DNA from: Mesorhizobium sp. B2-8-5
GTDB taxonomy: Bacteria; Pseudomonadota; Alphaproteobacteria; Rhizobiales; Rhizobiaceae
Length of the DNA stretch: 64,000 bases
Assembly (NCBI RefSeq): GCF_006440675.2
Contig: NZ_CP083951.1
Coordinates: forward strand, 5,613,501-5,677,500
Reading direction: 5' to 3'
A program made the position numbers and the translations under genes. The notes beneath the pieces were generated by a model. The model was not told where the DNA came from. It did no database searches and worked only from the letters and a program-made list of their open reading frames with translations. The stretch's first letter is position 1. The number at the start of each line of letters is the position of its first letter. Of the stretch, positions 35,887 through 47,035 are shown piece by piece.

Positions 35887-36891
35887 TCACGCCGCTCCAT
35901 TGACGAAGGCCATGTCGGCCGCCGTCAGTTCGACATCGCGCAAAACCCGCATCACCGGAAAATCCTCCGTTTCCGTGGCCGTGATGGCCAGATCGATGGT
36001 GACGTCGAAACGCTGGCGGAACGCGTCGATGATCTCATCGACGATGATCTCCGGCGCCGAGGCACCGGCCGACAGGCCGAGCGTCCTGATCCCGGCGATC
36101 TCATCCCACGGAATTTCGGCGGCGCGCTGCACGAGAAGCGACATCGTGGCACCCGCGCGCTCCGCCACTTCGACAAGGCGACGCGAATTGGACGAATTGG
36201 GAGCGCCGACGATAAGGAAAAGATCGGCTCCCGCCGCCGTCTTCTTCACCGCTTCCTGGCGGTTGGTGGTGGCGTAGCAGATCGATTCGGCCGCGGCCGC
36301 GTGCAATTCGGGAAACCGCTCCTGGAGCGCCCGGATGATGCCGGCGGTGTCCTCGACCGACAAGGTTGTCTGGGTGACGAAGCCAAGGGCCGAAGCGTCG
36401 ATCGGAACGAAGCGCGCCGCATCGGCCTCGGTCTCGATCAGCGTCACGGCGCCTTCCGGCAACTGGCCCATCGTGCCGATCACTTCGGGGTGCCCGGCGT
36501 GGCCGATCAAAAGCACATGGCGACCGAGCCGCTGGTGGCGCATCGCCTGCTTGTGCACCTTGGAGACGAGCGGGCACGTGGCATCGAGATAGAAAAGGTT
36601 GCGCGCCTCGGCATCCGCCGGCACCGATTTCGGCACGCCATGCGCGGAAAAGACCACCGGCGACTGGCGATGCTCCGGCGGAATCTCGGACAGTTCCTCG
36701 ATGAAGACCGCGCCCAGGCTCTGCAGCCCTTCGACGACGTAACGGTTGTGCACGATCTCGTGGCGGACATAGACCGGCGCGCCGTATTTCTTCAGCGCCA
36801 GCACGACGATCTGGATGGCACGGTCGACGCCGGCGCAAAAGCCGCGTGGCTGGCAGAGCCTGATCGTCAGCGGTGGCTTTTTCTCAGTCAT
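35887..36891 (-). CDS. ispH: 4-hydroxy-3-methylbut-2-enyl diphosphate reductase
   Basis: This 334-residue iron-sulfur enzyme makes IPP and DMAPP in the last step of the MEP pathway. Cluster ligands are visible as the cysteines in [24 protein letters not shown] and [14 protein letters not shown], and [11 protein letters not shown] is the conserved substrate-binding block. ATG 36891 is chosen: a longer open frame to 37014 would begin inside a palindromic repeat. It forms a cluster with thrB and rnhA. The first enzyme of the pathway, dxs, is also in this window at 51071. Confidence 0.97.
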   Translation of the reverse strand: MTEKKPPLTIRLCQPRGFCAGVDRAIQIVVLALKKYGAPVYVRHEIVHNRYVVEGLQSLGAVFIEELSEIPPEHRQSPVVFSAHGVPKSVPADAEARNLFYLDATCPLVSKVHKQAMRHQRLGRHVLLIGHAGHPEVIGTMGQLPEGAVTLIETEADAARFVPIDASALGFVTQTTLSVEDTAGIIRALQERFPELHAAAAESICYATTNRQEAVKKTAAGADLFLIVGAPNSSNSRRLVEVAERAGATMSLLVQRAAEIPWDEIAGIRTLGLSAGASAPEIIVDEIIDAFRQRFDVTIDLAITATETEDFPVMRVLRDVELTAADMAFVNGAA

Positions 36892-36918
36892 TAAAACGGG
36901 CCGGTTTGGTCGGAATCG

Positions 36919-36980
36919 ATCTCTTTGTTTTGACGCGATTCCGGACGGAAAGCCGCTCACACTTTTCCTGGAATTGCTCA
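36919..36980 (+). repeat. Palindromic intergenic repeat, copy related to 11063
   Basis: A 62-base copy that begins CTCTTTGTTTTGACGCGATT and ends CCTGGAATTGCTC. Over its whole length it closely matches the copy at 11063-11121. It lies upstream of ispH and would be in its leader or promoter region. Confidence 0.8.
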
Positions 36981-37026
36981 AGGCGAAATGAGGTGCACAT
37001 CCCTGTCCTGTCAAGAGCAGGAGGCT

Positions 37027-37782
37027 TCACGCTTCATTCGCTGGGCGGCGAAGCCTGAGGATCAGCACCGCCGCAAGGGCGGCGGCCAAGCCATACCAGG
37101 TGACCGCGTATTGCAGGTGGTTGTTCGGCAGGTCGATGATGGTGACGCCTCCGACCGGCAGGCCGCCAGGGTTCGGCGTCTTGTCGGCATCGATGAAGAA
37201 CGGCACCAGCACGAACCCCGCCGGCAGGCCGGCGGTCGCCGCCATGACGTCGCGGTCCTTCCAGTAGAAGATGTTCTTGGCGACGTCATTGTCGGGAAGC
37301 ATCATCGACGGTTTTCCGGGCAGCGGATTGCGGGCAAGCCCGGTCAGGGTCACCTTGCCGGCAATTTCGCCCTGTCGGCGCTTGGAAGGATCCTTGAGAT
37401 CGTAGGGAACGAAGCCGCGGTTGACGAGCACGAAGCGGCCATCCTCGAGCTGCAGGGGCGTGTAGACGTTGAAGCCGCTGTCGCCTTGCCAGGTGGAAAA
37501 GAAGTGCCGCTCGCCCTGGTGCAGGAAAGTGCCGGTCACCGTCACCGGCGTGTAATCGACATCATGGGAAGTGGCGAATTCCTTCTCGACGTCCGCTAGA
37601 GCCAGCGGTGCGGAATGCGTGCGCTTATCGATGGTTGCGAGCAGGCCTTCCTTCCAATGCAGGCGCTGGACCTGCCAGGTGCCGAGCCCGATCAGGACGG
37701 CGAACAGGACAAGGCCGAGGCCAAGCAGCAACGCCGTGCGGGGCCGTGAACGGCCGGCAACCAAACTGATCGTCTCGCTCAT
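37027..37782 (-). CDS. surf1: SURF1 family cytochrome oxidase biogenesis protein
   Basis: This 251-residue membrane protein has the SURF1 layout: an N-terminal membrane helix with the signature GLGTWQVQRLHWKEGLL, a periplasmic loop with VTGTFLHQGE, NRGFVPYDLKDPSKR and NPLPGKPSMMLP, and a C-terminal helix (NNHLQYAVTWYGLAAALAAVLI). SURF1 delivers heme a to subunit I of cytochrome c oxidase. ATG 37782 overlaps the stop of the DUF983 gene by four bases. Downstream of the cox operon, this is the usual alphaproteobacterial place. Confidence 0.93.
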   Translation of the reverse strand: MSETISLVAGRSRPRTALLLGLGLVLFAVLIGLGTWQVQRLHWKEGLLATIDKRTHSAPLALADVEKEFATSHDVDYTPVTVTGTFLHQGERHFFSTWQGDSGFNVYTPLQLEDGRFVLVNRGFVPYDLKDPSKRRQGEIAGKVTLTGLARNPLPGKPSMMLPDNDVAKNIFYWKDRDVMAATAGLPAGFVLVPFFIDADKTPNPGGLPVGGVTIIDLPNNHLQYAVTWYGLAAALAAVLILRLRRPANEA

Positions 37783-38165
37783 TCGTTGGAATCCAGCCTG
37801 CCCTCGGAGGCTCTCTTCGAATACTGCAAGGTGATCAGCACGCCCTTGATCAGGCGCAGCGCCGTCAGGCACAGCACCAGCGCCAGCGGTATCCACAACA
37901 TGAAGTGCAGCCAGAGCGGCGGACTGAACGTCACCTCCATCCACAATGCGAGGCCGACGACGACGAAGCCGATGATCAGGATGACGAACACCGCCGGTCC
38001 GTCGCCCGCATCGGCGAAGGAATAGTCGAGCCCGCAATTGTAGCAGCGCTTGCCGACGGTGAGGAAACTCGAGAACAGCTTGCCTTCGCCGCAGCGCGGG
38101 CAGCGGCCATGCAGGCCGGCCGAGATCGGATCTATGGGTGGCCAGATCGCCTTGTCTTCACTCAT
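37779..38165 (-). CDS. DUF983 family protein
   Basis: This 128-residue protein has an N-terminal zinc-ribbon-like part with four cysteines (GRCPRCGEGKLF and KRCYNCGLDYSF), then two membrane helices (about 55-75 and 80-105). This is the DUF983 layout, which accompanies cox genes in alphaproteobacteria. The function is not known; a role in oxidase assembly is inferred from its position. It is coupled to surf1 by a four-base overlap. Confidence 0.88.
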   Translation of the reverse strand: MSEDKAIWPPIDPISAGLHGRCPRCGEGKLFSSFLTVGKRCYNCGLDYSFADAGDGPAVFVILIIGFVVVGLALWMEVTFSPPLWLHFMLWIPLALVLCLTALRLIKGVLITLQYSKRASEGRLDSNE

Positions 38166-38180
38166 TTTGGAGATCTTCGC

Positions 38181-38687
38181 TCATTTCATGATCTCGATCG
38201 GTGTGCCGTCGGCCACCCTTGTCCAGATTTCATCCATATCGGGGTTCGTAACTGCAATACAGCCGTCGGTCCAGTCGACCATTTGAAGCAGCCTGCCCAG
38301 CCAGCCGAAACCGTTCGGCTGGCCGTGGATCATGATGAGGCCGCCTGGATCGACGCCCAGCGCTTTCGCCGCCACCTTATCGTCGGCATTTGGATAGGAG
38401 ATATGGATCGACCTGTGCGCGACGCTGTTGGGATTGCGCCAGTCGAGCACATAGCGCCCCTCCGGCGTTCGCCCGTCACCCTCGCGGTGCTTGTGGCCGA
38501 CCGGATCGCCGCCGAGCGCGATGCTGTAGCGGCGCAGGATTTGGCCGCCGCCGATCAGTTGCAACTGCCGTTGCGATTTCTCGACACGCACCAGATCGAC
38601 CGTCTGTCCGGGCCACATACCCCTGTCGAGCAGTGAGCCTGTGATGATCAGATACGCGCAGATGGCCAAGGGAATTTTCGCCCACAT
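38181..38687 (-). CDS. L,D-transpeptidase family protein (YkuD domain)
   Basis: This 168-residue protein has an N-terminal signal or membrane segment and a YkuD domain. GLIMIHGQPNGFGWLG carries the conserved HG and MVDWTDGCIAVTNPDMDEIW carries the catalytic cysteine in the family TDGCI form. Such enzymes form 3-3 peptidoglycan crosslinks or attach proteins to the wall. It lies between the cox operon terminator and the DUF983/surf1 pair, so it separates oxidase genes from assembly genes. Confidence 0.88.
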   Translation of the reverse strand: MWAKIPLAICAYLIITGSLLDRGMWPGQTVDLVRVEKSQRQLQLIGGGQILRRYSIALGGDPVGHKHREGDGRTPEGRYVLDWRNPNSVAHRSIHISYPNADDKVAAKALGVDPGGLIMIHGQPNGFGWLGRLLQMVDWTDGCIAVTNPDMDEIWTRVADGTPIEIMK

Positions 38688-38714
38688 GACCTACCGATGG
38701 CCGGCCATTGCGCC

Positions 38715-38752
38715 GAAAAGAAGAAGGCGGCCACGTCGCCGCGGCCGCCTTC
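38715..38752 (-). terminator. Intrinsic terminator of the ctaC-ctaE operon
   Basis: On the minus strand a ten-base GC-rich stem, GAAGGCGGCC pairing with GGCCGCCTTC (38723-38752) around a ten-base loop, is followed by TTCTTTTC. It lies about 60 bases past the ctaE stop, as expected for the end of the oxidase operon. Confidence 0.75.
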
Positions 38753-38763
38753 AAAACTCCTGA

Positions 38764-38810
38764 AAACAAATTCCGGAAAAATCGCTACGCGCTTTCCCGG
38801 ATTGCTTTTT
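38764..38810 (+). repeat. Palindromic intergenic repeat, diverged copy
   Basis: AACAAATTCCGGAAAAATCG through CTTTCCCGGATTGCTTTTT is a diverged copy of the repeat core found at 31806 and 36919. It touches the 3' end of ctaE and precedes the hairpin terminator. Confidence 0.6.
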
Positions 38811-38811
38811 A

Positions 38812-39693
38812 TCAGTGGCCTTCGATCAGCGCGCCGTTCGAGGCCCAGACATAGATCGCGCTGAACAGGAACAGCCAGACCACGTCGACGAAGTGCCAGT
38901 ACCAGGCGGCCGCCTCGAAGCCGAAATGCTGCTTCGGCGTGAAGTCGCCGCGCATCGCACGCACCAGGCAGACGAGCAGGAAGATGGTGCCGATGATGAC
39001 ATGGAAGCCGTGGAAGCCGGTCGCCATGAAGAAGGTGGCGCCGTAGATCGAATCCTTGAACGCGAACGGGGCGTGCATGTACTCGTAGGCCTGCACCATG
39101 GTGAACAGCATGCCGAGGCCGACGGTCAGCACCAGGCCGTTGATCAGACCCTTGCGGTCGCCATGGAGCAGCGCGTGATGCGCCCAGGTCACCGTCGTGC
39201 CCGACAGAAGCAGGATGATGGTGTTGTAGAGCGGCAGGTGGAAGGGATCGAGAACCTCCAACCCCTTCGGCGGCCAGACGCCGCCGGTGAAGGCGGCGCG
39301 GGCATATTGCGAGGCTTCGCCCGGGAACAGGCTGGCGTCGAAAAAGGCCCAGAACCAAGCGACGAAGAACATCACCTCCGAGGCGATGAACATGATCATG
39401 CCGTAGCGCAGGTGCAGAGACACGACGCGCGTGTGATGACCCTCATGCGCTTCCTTGATGGTGTCCGACCACCAGGCGAACATCGTGTAGAGCACGATGA
39501 TCAGGCCGATGAAGAACAGCCATGGATTGGCGATGTTGTGGCCGAAGACCGGGAAGTTGCCGGCCTTCAGATACTGCATCAGGCAGACGCCGCCGATGGC
39601 GGTGACCAGCGCGCCGATGGATCCCAGGAAAGGCCACGGGCTCGGGTTGACGAGATGGTAGTCGTGTTGTGGTTTTGCGTGCGCGTCTGCCAT
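38812..39693 (-). CDS. ctaE: Cytochrome c oxidase subunit III
   Basis: This 293-residue, seven-helix subunit of the aa3 oxidase begins with a polar N-terminus ([20 protein letters not shown]), as in alphaproteobacterial CtaE. It shows the conserved [20 protein letters not shown] with its membrane glutamate, and [19 protein letters not shown] near the C-terminus. It is last in the ctaC-D-B-F-G-E operon, starting one base after ctaG. The terminator follows. Confidence 0.97.
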   Translation of the reverse strand: MADAHAKPQHDYHLVNPSPWPFLGSIGALVTAIGGVCLMQYLKAGNFPVFGHNIANPWLFFIGLIIVLYTMFAWWSDTIKEAHEGHHTRVVSLHLRYGMIMFIASEVMFFVAWFWAFFDASLFPGEASQYARAAFTGGVWPPKGLEVLDPFHLPLYNTIILLLSGTTVTWAHHALLHGDRKGLINGLVLTVGLGMLFTMVQAYEYMHAPFAFKDSIYGATFFMATGFHGFHVIIGTIFLLVCLVRAMRGDFTPKQHFGFEAAAWYWHFVDVVWLFLFSAIYVWASNGALIEGH

Positions 39694-39694
39694 A

Positions 39695-40324
39695 TCAACC
39701 CCCGAGGCTTGCGTCGGAATCTGGAACTTTGTTGCTGCTGCCAGCGGCCGGCGCCGACGAGGCGACCGGCTGTTTCTTTTCGACCGGGAACATCGTGTAG
39801 GACAGGGTGATCGTCTTCAAGTCCTTGAGTTCCGGCACGTTGACGATGTCTGGATCGACATAGAACACGACCGGCATGTCCAGCGTCTCGCCGGGCTTCA
39901 GCGTCGTGTCGGTGAAGCAGAAGCACTCCACCTTGTTGAAATAGGCACCGGCCATTTCCGGCTGCACGTTAAACGAGGCGCGGCCGGTGATGGTGCGGTC
40001 GAATTTGTTGGTGGCGCTGTAATGCGCCTGCGCCGTCGCGCCGATCTTGATCGTCACCGAGCGGGCGACAGGCTCGAACCGCCACGGAATGCCGTTGGTG
40101 TTGGCGTCGAAGCGGATGGTTATGTCGCGGTCGAGCACGCGGCCGGCATATTGCTTTTCGGCGCGCTGCGTGGTGCCGCCATAGCCGGTGACCTGGCAGA
40201 ACATCTTGTAGAGCGGCACCGCCGCGTAGGCCATGCCGACCATGCCGGTGAAGAAGGCGAGGCAGACGGCGGCGACGATGCCGTTGTTCACCTTGCGGGG
40301 CTTGCTGCCGGTCTCGCCGCCCAT
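39695..40324 (-). CDS. ctaG: Cytochrome c oxidase assembly protein CtaG (Cox11)
   Basis: This 209-residue single-span protein has its membrane helix at about 15-35 and a periplasmic domain with [16 protein letters not shown], whose CxC pair binds copper, and [12 protein letters not shown]. Cox11 inserts CuB into subunit I. The ATG overlaps the stop of the small upstream gene by one base. The C-terminus ends in a low-complexity serine/alanine tail. Confidence 0.96.
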   Translation of the reverse strand: MGGETGSKPRKVNNGIVAAVCLAFFTGMVGMAYAAVPLYKMFCQVTGYGGTTQRAEKQYAGRVLDRDITIRFDANTNGIPWRFEPVARSVTIKIGATAQAHYSATNKFDRTITGRASFNVQPEMAGAYFNKVECFCFTDTTLKPGETLDMPVVFYVDPDIVNVPELKDLKTITLSYTMFPVEKKQPVASSAPAAGSSNKVPDSDASLGG

Positions 40325-40515
40325 CAGCCGCCTCCCAACAGGCCGGAGCCGGTGATGCTGGCCCCGGTGTGGCCGAAGCGCACGATGGTGGCGGCATAGA
40401 AGATGACGACCAATGCCGCCAGCGCGACGCCGATGGCGATCGAGCGGTTGCGGCGCGCCTTCTGCTGGCGTTCGGTCAGCGTGACCAGTTCGAGTTTCTT
40501 GTCGGCCACGATCAT
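40324..40515 (-). CDS. Small single-span protein (CoxF-like)
   Basis: This 63-residue protein has a charged N-terminus ([20 protein letters not shown]), one membrane helix (about 25-48) and a glycine-rich end. It sits exactly between ctaB and ctaG, with a four-base overlap upstream and a one-base overlap downstream, the place occupied by the small coxF gene in Rhizobiales. The role is presumed to be in oxidase assembly; the evidence is position, not a motif. Confidence 0.85.
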   Translation of the reverse strand: MIVADKKLELVTLTERQQKARRNRSIAIGVALAALVVIFYAATIVRFGHTGASITGSGLLGGG

Positions 40516-41456
40516 ACTCCCCCCATCATAAGGGCGCGCCCGACCACGCAGTCGACGAGATAGGCGGCAAAGATCGCGAAGAGATAGAGCAGAGAGTAGC
40601 CGAACAGGGCCTTGGCCGGCTTCATCGCGCGGTCGTCGTCGGCCATGGCAAGCACTTTCCAGGCATACCAGACGAAGCCCGCGCCGAGGACCGCCGAGAC
40701 GACCCCATAGCCGGCCGTGGTGTAGCCGAGCGCCCAGGGCAGCACGCCGACCGGCGCCAGGATCAGCGCATAGGCAAAGATCTGCCGACGGGTCGAGGCC
40801 TGGCCAGCGACATTCGGCATCATCGGGATGCCCGCGCGGGCATAGTCGTCGGACTTGAACAGCGCCAGCGCCCAGAAATGCGGCGGCGTCCACAGGAAGA
40901 TGATCAGGAACAGGATCACGCTTTCGAGGCTGACCGAGCCGGTCACCGCGGCCCAGCCGATCACCGGCGGGATGGCGCCGGCGGCACCGCCGATGACGAT
41001 GTTCTGCGGCGTCCGGCGCTTCAGCCACATGGTGTAGACGACGGCATAGAAGAAGATGGTGAAGGCGAGAAGCGCGGCCGACAGCCAGTTGACCAGCACG
41101 CCCAGCGTCATCACCGACAGCACCGACAGGACCAGGCCGAAGCTCAACGCCTCTCCCGGCGTGACGCGGCCGGCCGGCACCGGGCGGCCGGCGGTTCTGG
41201 TCATCACCGCGTCGATGTCGGCGTCGTACCACATATTGAGCGCGCCGGAGGCGCCGGCGCCGATAGCAATGGCCAGGATGGCGATCATCGCCAGCAGCGG
41301 GTTGATGGCGACGGGCGCCGCGACCAAGCCGACAAAGGCCGTGAAGACGACCAGCGACATCACGCGCGGCTTCAACAGGGCGAAGAAATCGGCTGCGGTC
41401 GCTTCCGACATGCGAAAACCCGCTTCCTCCATCAATCTGTCTTCGGCAAGGGCCAT
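40512..41456 (-). CDS. ctaB: Protoheme IX farnesyltransferase (heme O synthase)
   Basis: This 314-residue, multi-span prenyltransferase adds a farnesyl group to heme b. It carries the UbiA-type motif [21 protein letters not shown] with its aspartates, and the second acidic loop [15 protein letters not shown]. Its product, heme O, feeds heme A for subunit I. The gene follows ctaD by 76 bases and overlaps the CoxF-like gene by four. Confidence 0.97.
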   Translation of the reverse strand: MALAEDRLMEEAGFRMSEATAADFFALLKPRVMSLVVFTAFVGLVAAPVAINPLLAMIAILAIAIGAGASGALNMWYDADIDAVMTRTAGRPVPAGRVTPGEALSFGLVLSVLSVMTLGVLVNWLSAALLAFTIFFYAVVYTMWLKRRTPQNIVIGGAAGAIPPVIGWAAVTGSVSLESVILFLIIFLWTPPHFWALALFKSDDYARAGIPMMPNVAGQASTRRQIFAYALILAPVGVLPWALGYTTAGYGVVSAVLGAGFVWYAWKVLAMADDDRAMKPAKALFGYSLLYLFAIFAAYLVDCVVGRALMMGGV

Positions 41457-41532
41457 GCGTACTTAAAGTCCATCATTCCGTTGGCCAAGACCGCCGGACA
41501 AGCCGGCGGCCTCGTGTGCGTCGGGACGCTGC

Positions 41533-43197
<1,665 letters not shown>

Positions 43198-43220
43198 CTA
43201 AATCTTGCTAACCCGCGGCA

Positions 43221-44105
43221 TCAGTTGCCGGCGGCCGCTACCTTGTTGGTACCATCGATCTCGGCCATCAGCGCCTTGTTGGCAGCCGGCACGTCGGTCT
43301 TGGCCGTATCAAGCCAGGTCTTGAACTGCGCGTCGGACACGACGCGGACGGCGATCGGCATGAAGGCATGGTCCTTACCGCAGAGCTGCGAGCACTGGCC
43401 GTAGTAGAGGCCTTCCTTCTCCGCCTTGAACCAGGTCTCGTTGGTGCGGCCGGGCACGGCGTCCATCTTGATGCCGAAGGACGGCACGGCGAAGGAGTGG
43501 ATGACGTCGGTGGCGGTGATCAGCACGCGGGTCAAGGTGTTGACCGGTACGACAAGCTCGTTGTCGACCGCGAGCAGGCGCGGATAGAGGCCGCGATCTT
43601 CCTTGCCGGCCTTGGCGCGGTCGGCATCCTGGAGAACCGCCGAGTTGAAGGAGAAGGTCTTGTCGACCTGGTATTCATAATCCCAGTTCCACTGGTTGCC
43701 GGTCGCCTTGACGGTGAGCTTGGCTTCTTCCGGCGGGGTGTATTGCGCGGTGAGCAGTTGGAAGGAGGGAATGGCGATAAGCAGAAGCACGATCACCGGC
43801 CCGACCGTCCAGATCACTTCGATCAGCGTGTTGTGGCTGGTCTTGGACGGCACCGGATTGACGCTGGCGCGGAACTTGACGATGCAAACCAGCAACAGCA
43901 GCAGAACGAGGATGGTGATCGGGACGATGAACCACATGGTGTAGTTCCCGAACCGCTCGATCTGCCGCATCATGTCGGTGGCCGGAGCCTGGAAGGTCAT
44001 CTCCCATGGCCGCGGCTGGTCGGCACGGGCCGCCGCGCTGGAGAAGAGCACGGCCGAAGCTGCCGCACCTGCCAAGAATTCAGCGCTTGCCAGGAATTTC
44101 CTCAT
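43221..44105 (-). CDS. ctaC: Cytochrome c oxidase subunit II
   Basis: This 294-residue subunit has a signal peptide (cleavage near AAARAD), two membrane helices and a periplasmic cupredoxin domain. YYGQCSQLCGKDHAFMP supplies the two CuA cysteines, the histidine and the methionine. It accepts electrons from cytochrome c and passes them to subunit I. ATG 44105 gives the signal peptide; a longer frame to 44222 adds unrelated sequence. It is the first gene of the operon. Confidence 0.98.
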   Translation of the reverse strand: MRKFLASAEFLAGAAASAVLFSSAAARADQPRPWEMTFQAPATDMMRQIERFGNYTMWFIVPITILVLLLLLVCIVKFRASVNPVPSKTSHNTLIEVIWTVGPVIVLLLIAIPSFQLLTAQYTPPEEAKLTVKATGNQWNWDYEYQVDKTFSFNSAVLQDADRAKAGKEDRGLYPRLLAVDNELVVPVNTLTRVLITATDVIHSFAVPSFGIKMDAVPGRTNETWFKAEKEGLYYGQCSQLCGKDHAFMPIAVRVVSDAQFKTWLDTAKTDVPAANKALMAEIDGTNKVAAAGN

Positions 44106-44433
44106 CGCCCTCTCGTCTCCCACTTCCCGCGATCCGATCGCACCAATAATCGACGATGCCGGGATTGGGAATCCCGGTCTGTCCCTAGGGTGGTTCAAAC
44201 CATACTCTATTTCCCTCCGCAAGGAAGGAGCGGAGGAAACCGTGCGGCATTTTTGCGCGCAAGCCGAAGGCCGTGTTCGGCGCTCGCCGCGCTATATGCG
44301 CCACGGTCGCAATTCGGGCGAATTTGCTTTGGAAAAGCATGGAATTGCCGGTATCGGGGCGGACCGGCGGCGGTCTCGTCCTTTACTTGGCCCCGGCGCG
44401 GCTTAAAGTGCCGTGATTCGCAATGGAGCCGTT
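44106..44433. other. Intergenic region between ctaC and ialB
   Basis: About 330 bases separate the divergent ctaC and IalB-type genes. The stretch must hold promoters for both, including the cox operon promoter reading left. I could not pick out convincing -35/-10 pairs or operator symmetry, and the open frames crossing it are antisense shadows with no family resemblance. Confidence 0.5.
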
Positions 44434-44973
44434 ATGACTTCCTGGCTTTCGAGAACCCTGGCGAAGGTCGTCCTTGCCCTCGCCTTGCTCGGTGTCGGCG
44501 TAGCCGTTGGCGCCGCTGCCTCGCCGAACAACGCCACGCCGCCGAGCGGCACGGTGAAGTCGACGCATGGCGCGTGGTCGATCATCTGCGATACGCCTGC
44601 AGGCGCTACCTCCGAGCAATGCGTGATGATGCAGAACGTCGTCGCCGAGGACCGCCCTGAAATGGGGCTTTCGGTCGTGGTGCTGCGCACCGCCGATAAC
44701 AAGGCCGAGATCCTGCGCGTGCTGGCGCCGCTCGGCGTGCTGCTTCCCAACGGCCTCGGTCTCAATGTCGATGGCAAGGATATCGGCCGCGCCTATTTCG
44801 TGCGCTGCTTCCAGGATGGCTGCTATGCCGAGGTGATCCTCGAAAAGCCGCTGCTCGACACGCTGAAGAGCGGCACCTCGGCCACCTTCATCGTCTTCCA
44901 GACGCCCGAGGAAGGCATCGGCATTCCCGTCGACCTCAAGGGCTTTGCGGAAGGCTTCGCCGCCCTACCTTGA
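44434..44973 (+). CDS. Invasion-associated locus B (IalB) family protein
   Basis: This 179-residue secreted protein has a signal peptide and the IalB blocks THGAWSIICDTPA, CVMMQNVV, VLRVLAPLGVLLPNGL-type LRVLAPLGVLLPNGL and FVRCFQDGCYAEVI, with paired cysteines. The family is named for a Bartonella factor linked to erythrocyte entry, but it is common in non-pathogenic Rhizobiales, where its role is unknown. ATG 44434 has GGAG seven bases upstream and is preferred to GTG 44413. Confidence 0.87.
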   Translation: MTSWLSRTLAKVVLALALLGVGVAVGAAASPNNATPPSGTVKSTHGAWSIICDTPAGATSEQCVMMQNVVAEDRPEMGLSVVVLRTADNKAEILRVLAPLGVLLPNGLGLNVDGKDIGRAYFVRCFQDGCYAEVILEKPLLDTLKSGTSATFIVFQTPEEGIGIPVDLKGFAEGFAALP

Positions 44974-45043
44974 TCTTCTTGCCCGTGCGCCGCTCCTGAC
45001 GCTGAGGTCGGTGGCGAATGCGCATTTGGCGGCAGGAGGCTCA

Positions 45044-45511
45044 ATGCGCGCGAATTTATCCGCTTTCATTGCCGGTCTGGCGCTGATTGGCACGGTTTCG
45101 GCCGTACGGGCCGAGGATGCCGAAATCCTTCAGACGCCCGACCCTGCGGCGATCCTCGACATCGCCAAGGGCTTCGGCTCGGCCAGGATGGACAAGGACG
45201 ACAATGGCGATCCGATGCTTTCCGGCCGGATCGAGGGCGTCAAATACGTGATCTATTTCTATGGCTGCGAGGATCACGAGAACTGCAAGTCGCTGCAATT
45301 CTCGACCGGCTACACCGACCCGCTGACCGCCGACCAGGCCAATGTCTGGAACGCGAAATACCGCTGGGTAAAGGCCTATGCCGGCGACGGTTCGAATTTC
45401 AGGATGGATGTCAGCTTCGCCGGCGGCATCACCAGGGCCAATCTCGAGGAGCAGTTTTCCAACTGGAACGCGATGGCCGCCAACATCAAGGACTTCGTCA
45501 ACGGCAAGTGA
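45044..45511 (+). CDS. YbjN domain protein, secreted
   Basis: This 155-residue protein has a cleavable signal peptide (VSAVRAED) and one YbjN-type domain: LDIAKGFGSARMDKDDNGDPMLSG, YVIYFYGCEDHENCKSLQFS and WNAKYRWVKAYAGDGSNFRMD. YbjN proteins are small alpha/beta folds resembling type III secretion chaperones; in enterics YbjN affects motility and stress, and the exported rhizobial forms are unstudied to my knowledge. ATG 45044 is preferred; the upstream open codons overlap the IalB gene. Confidence 0.83.
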   Translation: MRANLSAFIAGLALIGTVSAVRAEDAEILQTPDPAAILDIAKGFGSARMDKDDNGDPMLSGRIEGVKYVIYFYGCEDHENCKSLQFSTGYTDPLTADQANVWNAKYRWVKAYAGDGSNFRMDVSFAGGITRANLEEQFSNWNAMAANIKDFVNGK

Positions 45512-45610
45512 TGGCGGGGTAATCGCCGACTTGGCCTTGTTGACGATTGTGCGACGGCGGCTTCGCGCCTACATGCCGAGGAACGATTTGTTTCCAAGAA
45601 TGGATTTGCC

Positions 45611-47023
45611 ATGAACAGCCTGATCGGCCAATTCGACATTTCCGACGATCGCGTCAAGGAGATCGTCGCCGAGACCGTCAAGGGCGCCGACGACGGCGAG
45701 TTGTTCCTCGAATACAGCGAAAGCGAAGCGCTGATGTTCGACAACGGCCGGCTGAAGACGGCCAATTTCAACACCGACCAGGGATTCGGCCTGCGCGCCG
45801 TGGCAGGCGAGGCCAGCGGCTATGCGCATTCCAGCGATCTCTCCGAAGCCTCGCTGCTGCGCGCGGCCGACGCCGTCTCGGCGGTCAAGGGCGGCTATTC
45901 CGGCACATTGGCCGGAGCGCCCGCCCGCACCAACCGCCACCTCTATGGCGACGAGAACCCGATCCCCTCGCCTTCCTTCGAGGCCAAGGCCAAGCTGTTG
46001 CAGGAGATCGACGGCTGGCTACGCGCAAAGGATGCGCGCGTGCGCCAGGTGACGGCCTCGCTCGCCGCCTCGTGGCAGCATGTCGAGATCGTGCGCGGCG
46101 ACGGACAGATCGTGCGCGACATCCGCCCGCTGGTCCGGATCAATGTTTCCGTCGTGGTCGGCGATGGCGACCGGCAGGAGAGCGGCTCCTACGGCATGGG
46201 CGGCCGCAAGAGTTTCGGCGAGTTCGTCAGCGAGGAGAGCTGGAAGCATGCGGCAAACGAGGCGCTGCGGCAGGCACTGGTCAATCTGGAAGCGGTCCCA
46301 GCGCCGGCGGGCACCTTCGACATCGTGCTCTCCAGCGGCTGGCCGGGGGTGATGCTGCACGAGGCGGTCGGCCACGGGCTCGAAGGCGACTTCAACCGCA
46401 AGAAGACATCGGCCTTCGCCGGCCTGATGGGTAGCCAAGTGGCGGCGAAAGGCGTCACGGTGGTCGATGACGGCACCATCCCCGAGCGGCGCGGCTCGCT
46501 CACCGTCGACGACGAAGGAACGCCGTCGGCGCGCAACGTCTTGATCGAGGACGGCAAACTGGTCGGCTATATGCAGGACCGCCAGAACGCGCGGCTGATG
46601 GGCATGAAGGCGACGGGCAACGGCCGACGCGAGGGCTATGCGCACCAGCCGATGCCGCGCATGACCAACACCTACATGACCGCGGGCGACATGCAGCCGG
46701 AGGAGATCATCGCCTCGGTCAAGAACGGCATTTACGCCGTCTCCTTCGGCGGCGGCCAGGTCGACATCACGTCGGGCAAGTTCGTGTTCGGCTGCACCGA
46801 GGCCTACATGATCGAGAACGGCAAGGTGACGCAGCCGATCAAGGGCGCGATGCTGATCGGCAACGGGCCGGACGCCATGCACCGCGTCAGCATGATCGGC
46901 AACGACCTGAAGCTCGACAGCGGCATCGGCATGTGCGGCAAGGCCGGACAGGGCGTGCCGGTCGGGGTCGGCCAGCCGCATCTGCGGATGAACCAGATGA
47001 CGGTGGGCGGGACGAGGGTTTGA
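45611..47023 (+). CDS. tldD: Metalloprotease TldD
   Basis: This 470-residue TldD subunit has the metal motif HEAVGHGLEGDF (HExxxH) in VMLHEAVGHGLEGDFNRK. TldD works with TldE (PmbA) to degrade unfolded peptides and process small natural products such as microcin B17. No tldE is in the window. The C-terminal GTRV end and MIENGKVTQPIKGAMLIG are typical of the family. It ends in TGA at 47021-47023, and the frame continues open afterward with a possible antitoxin relic. Confidence 0.96.
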   Translation: MNSLIGQFDISDDRVKEIVAETVKGADDGELFLEYSESEALMFDNGRLKTANFNTDQGFGLRAVAGEASGYAHSSDLSEASLLRAADAVSAVKGGYSGTLAGAPARTNRHLYGDENPIPSPSFEAKAKLLQEIDGWLRAKDARVRQVTASLAASWQHVEIVRGDGQIVRDIRPLVRINVSVVVGDGDRQESGSYGMGGRKSFGEFVSEESWKHAANEALRQALVNLEAVPAPAGTFDIVLSSGWPGVMLHEAVGHGLEGDFNRKKTSAFAGLMGSQVAAKGVTVVDDGTIPERRGSLTVDDEGTPSARNVLIEDGKLVGYMQDRQNARLMGMKATGNGRREGYAHQPMPRMTNTYMTAGDMQPEEIIASVKNGIYAVSFGGGQVDITSGKFVFGCTEAYMIENGKVTQPIKGAMLIGNGPDAMHRVSMIGNDLKLDSGIGMCGKAGQGVPVGVGQPHLRMNQMTVGGTRV

Positions 47024-47035
47024 GGGGTTGGCGCC

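Noticed and set aside
34957..36894. A 645-codon frame antisense to thrB and ispH
   Set aside because: Both opposite-strand genes are clear, and the antisense protein is a GC-skew artefact rich in arginine, glycine and alanine.
36892..37014. N-terminal extension of ispH
   Set aside because: The extra 41 codons read through a palindromic repeat; family members start near [10 protein letters not shown].
44106..44412. Open frame 43972-44406 (plus strand) as a gene
   Set aside because: It overlaps ctaC antisense, has no start context and no family resemblance.
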